DNA of 5,757 nt, from positions 1 to 5,757 of the forward strand of contig JADHYP010000091.1 in NCBI GenBank assembly GCA_016782355.1. The letters are read 5' to 3'. Shown here piece after piece: positions 4,484-5,757 of this stretch. Position 1 is the stretch's first letter. Each line of letters begins with the position of its first letter. The stretch comes from Candidatus Syntropharchaeum sp. (GTDB lineage: Archaea > Halobacteriota > Syntropharchaeia > Alkanophagales > Methanospirareceae). The notes under the pieces were generated by a model. That model was not told where the DNA came from. It made no database searches and saw only the letters and a program-made list of their open reading frames with translations. Position numbers and translations under genes: made by a program.

Positions 4484-5671
4484 CTAAACCACCCCTGTAA
4501 TCTCCTCAACCGTCTGCAAAAATTTATTTACCTCCACTTCCGTATTGTATAAATACAGCGAAGCCCTTACCGTCCCCTCCAAGCCCAGATATTTCAGCAG
4601 TGGCATGCAGCAATGATGTCCCGACCGAACCATTATATCGGAAGCTTCGTCGAGCATAAGTGCAACGTCGTGTGGATTTACGCCTTCTATATTAAAAGAT
4701 ACCACGCCTATCCTATCCTTTAGATTCGTAGAGCCATATACATGCACGTTTTCAATTTCCGACAGCCCTTCCAAAAGCTTCCTTGTCAATTTCGATTCAT
4801 GCGACTTCAGCTCAGCCATACCGGCTTCATTCAAATAATCTACCGCCCTCCCAAGCCCGATACAGCCTGCGATATTTGGTGTCCCTGCTTCAAATCGCTC
4901 GTAGCCAACAGCCAATTTGTAATTGTCCTGCGATACGTCTTCTATCATTCCACCACCAAAAAAGCTCGGCTCTATTCCTTCCAAATCTTTCACCCAGAGG
5001 ACCCCCGTCCCCGTCGGTCCGAGCATCTTATGCCCTGAAAATGCGAAGAAGTCGCAACCAAGCTCTCCCACATCTATTCCGATATGAGGAGCGGACTGCG
5101 CACCATCAACGAGCAATAATGTATCATTCGCATTGCAAATCGCTGATAGTTCTTTGATTGGCGAAATCGTGCCTAAGACATTTGATATATGTGTTACCGC
5201 AACCAATCTCGTTCTATCGTCAATCATGTCTTCAAAATCCGGTGCTTCCAATAGCCCCTCCTGGTTTGGCTTCACTATATCCAGTTCCTGTATTACTCCT
5301 TTCTCCTTCAATCTCAACCACGGCAGGAAATTAGAGTGATGCTCCACTAATGTGGTCACGACTCTGTCCCCCTTCTTCCATTTCAATCCCGATGCCACCA
5401 TGTTTATCGCTTCCGTGGTGTTCTTCGTGAAAATAAGCCCGCTTCCTTCTGCGCAAATGAATTCCGCAACCTTTCTATGCGCATCATTATATTTTTGCGA
5501 TGTAATCCTTGCTAATCTGTGGACGCCACGACCAACGTTTGCTTTATATTCTCTATAATATTCTAAAGCCGCTTCTAAGACCGGCTCTGGTGTGAGGCTG
5601 GTTGCTGCACTGTCCATGTAAATTATACTCTCCAGTATAGGAAAATCCGCTCTTATCCTTTCTACGTCCAT
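4484..5671 (-). CDS. sufS: Class II (SufS/CsdA-type) cysteine desulfurase
   Basis: This PLP enzyme converts cysteine to alanine and holds the sulfur as a persulfide for iron-sulfur clusters or sulfurtransferases. The 395 residues are typical length. The sequence starts with RADFPILESIIYMDSAATS (7-25), followed by NTTEAIN (84-90), the PLP-stacking His region VEHHSN (109-114), THISNVLGT (160-168), VDGAQSAPH (188-196), the PLP lysine K215 in FSGHKMLGPTGTG, FEAGTPN (260-266) and the catalytic Cys in VRSGHHCCMP (348-357). C354 matches the family position and C355 is an extra adjacent Cys. It lies 2 nt after a larE-like gene and ends in TAG directly before the fdhD ATG. A GAGGT Shine-Dalgarno 6 nt before the ATG supports the start at 5671. 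Being next to fdhD suggests it is the sulfur donor for FdhD (inference from the E. coli IscS-FdhD precedent). No SufE/SufU is seen. Confidence 0.95.
   Translation of the reverse strand: MDVERIRADFPILESIIYMDSAATSLTPEPVLEAALEYYREYKANVGRGVHRLARITSQKYNDAHRKVAEFICAEGSGLIFTKNTTEAINMVASGLKWKKGDRVVTTLVEHHSNFLPWLRLKEKGVIQELDIVKPNQEGLLEAPDFEDMIDDRTRLVAVTHISNVLGTISPIKELSAICNANDTLLLVDGAQSAPHIGIDVGELGCDFFAFSGHKMLGPTGTGVLWVKDLEGIEPSFFGGGMIEDVSQDNYKLAVGYERFEAGTPNIAGCIGLGRAVDYLNEAGMAELKSHESKLTRKLLEGLSEIENVHVYGSTNLKDRIGVVSFNIEGVNPHDVALMLDEASDIMVRSGHHCCMPLLKYLGLEGTVRASLYLYNTEVEVNKFLQTVEEITGVV
4489..4495 (-). promoter_or_regulatory. Shine-Dalgarno of fdhD inside the desulfurase 3' end
   Basis: GGGGTGG on the minus strand, 5 nt before the fdhD ATG, lies within the last codons (Gly-Val-Val) of the desulfurase. 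With the stop and start directly adjacent (TAGATG), this indicates translational coupling or reinitiation. Confidence 0.6.
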
Positions 5672-5673
5672 AT

Positions 5674-5757
5674 TTATACCTCATCCATACTCCCGCTTCT
5701 GTACCCCTCGAGGTCAATCGTTATATATTTAAATCCAATTCCTTTCAACTCTTTTAT
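5674..5757 (-). CDS. larE: C-terminal end of a LarE-like ATP-dependent sacrificial sulfur transferase (5' truncated)
   Basis: Only the last 27 residues and the TAA (5676-5674) are in the window. The end reads LKGIGFKYITIDLEGYRSGS followed by Met-Asp-Glu-Val. The (L/I)DLEGYRSGS tail is, from memory, the characteristic C-terminus of the LarE/ExsB-like PP-loop family (TIGR00268). In lactobacilli LarE donates sulfur, sacrificing its own Cys, to the nickel-pincer nucleotide cofactor; archaeal homologues are common and mostly of unknown target. The gene runs from beyond the right edge and stops 2 nt before the desulfurase ATG, so the two are almost certainly cotranscribed. The family call rests on a short C-terminal tail, but it fits the sulfur-related neighbours. 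Confidence 0.72.
   Translation of the reverse strand: MKELKGIGFKYITIDLEGYRSGSMDEV
5678..5682 (-). promoter_or_regulatory. Shine-Dalgarno of the desulfurase gene
   Basis: GAGGT on the minus strand, 6 nt before the ATG at 5671, lies within the last codons of the larE-like gene. It fixes the desulfurase start and contrasts with tldD, pyrI and coaBC, which have none. Confidence 0.6.

Noticed and set aside
4002..4487. Plus-strand open frame of 161 codons opposite fdhD
   Set aside because: It is a shadow of fdhD; the minus-strand product is recognised by several motifs.
1..5757. CRISPR array, insertion sequence, phage or toxin-antitoxin genes
   Set aside because: No spaced direct repeats, transposase motifs, terminal repeats or small paired genes were seen on either strand.

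Overview
The window looks like a piece of an archaeal chromosome, most likely from a euryarchaeal methanogen or ANME-type lineage. The main evidence is an archaeal-type bifunctional CoaBC, a PyrI chain of archaeal/enterobacterial type, tRNA genes without an encoded CCA end, TATA/BRE-type promoter sequence in place of -10/-35 boxes, genes that start without a Shine-Dalgarno, and a truncated surface-type protein with several N-glycosylation sequons. The exact clade is inference; no 16S or mcr gene is present.

Layout. Positions 2-298 (+) hold the 3' end of a probable secreted or surface protein. A convergent spacer (299-389) contains three related inverted repeats and several T-tracts. From 2248 down to 390 on the minus strand comes an extremely compact array: tRNA-Phe(GAA), pyrI, tRNA-Ala(GGC), coaBC. 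The pyrI stop codon shares its last base with the first base of tRNA-Ala, and the coaBC ATG begins two bases after that tRNA ends, so the tRNAs are the only spacers. A 68-bp divergent promoter region (2249-2316) separates this array from tldD (2317-3741, +), a metalloprotease subunit. Convergent to tldD is a minus-strand operon read from 5757 to about 3742: the 3' end of a LarE-like sulfur transferase gene, a class II cysteine desulfurase, and fdhD. The genes are spaced by 2 and 0 nt and have Shine-Dalgarno sequences inside the preceding gene.

How the genes fit together. The right-hand operon is a sulfur-handling set: the desulfurase takes sulfur from cysteine, FdhD passes sulfur to Mo/W-bisPGD cofactors (formate dehydrogenase or, plausibly here, formylmethanofuran dehydrogenase), and LarE-like proteins are sacrificial sulfur donors. 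The left-hand array mixes tRNA and housekeeping metabolism (pyrimidine synthesis control, coenzyme A synthesis) in one apparent transcription unit. The most unusual signals are the tRNA-punctuated array and an 8-G tract at the fdhD 3' end. The tract keeps the fdhD frame open far into the antisense of tldD, while loss of one G would give a stop exactly abutting the tldD stop. I see no CRISPR array, insertion sequence, phage or defence system.
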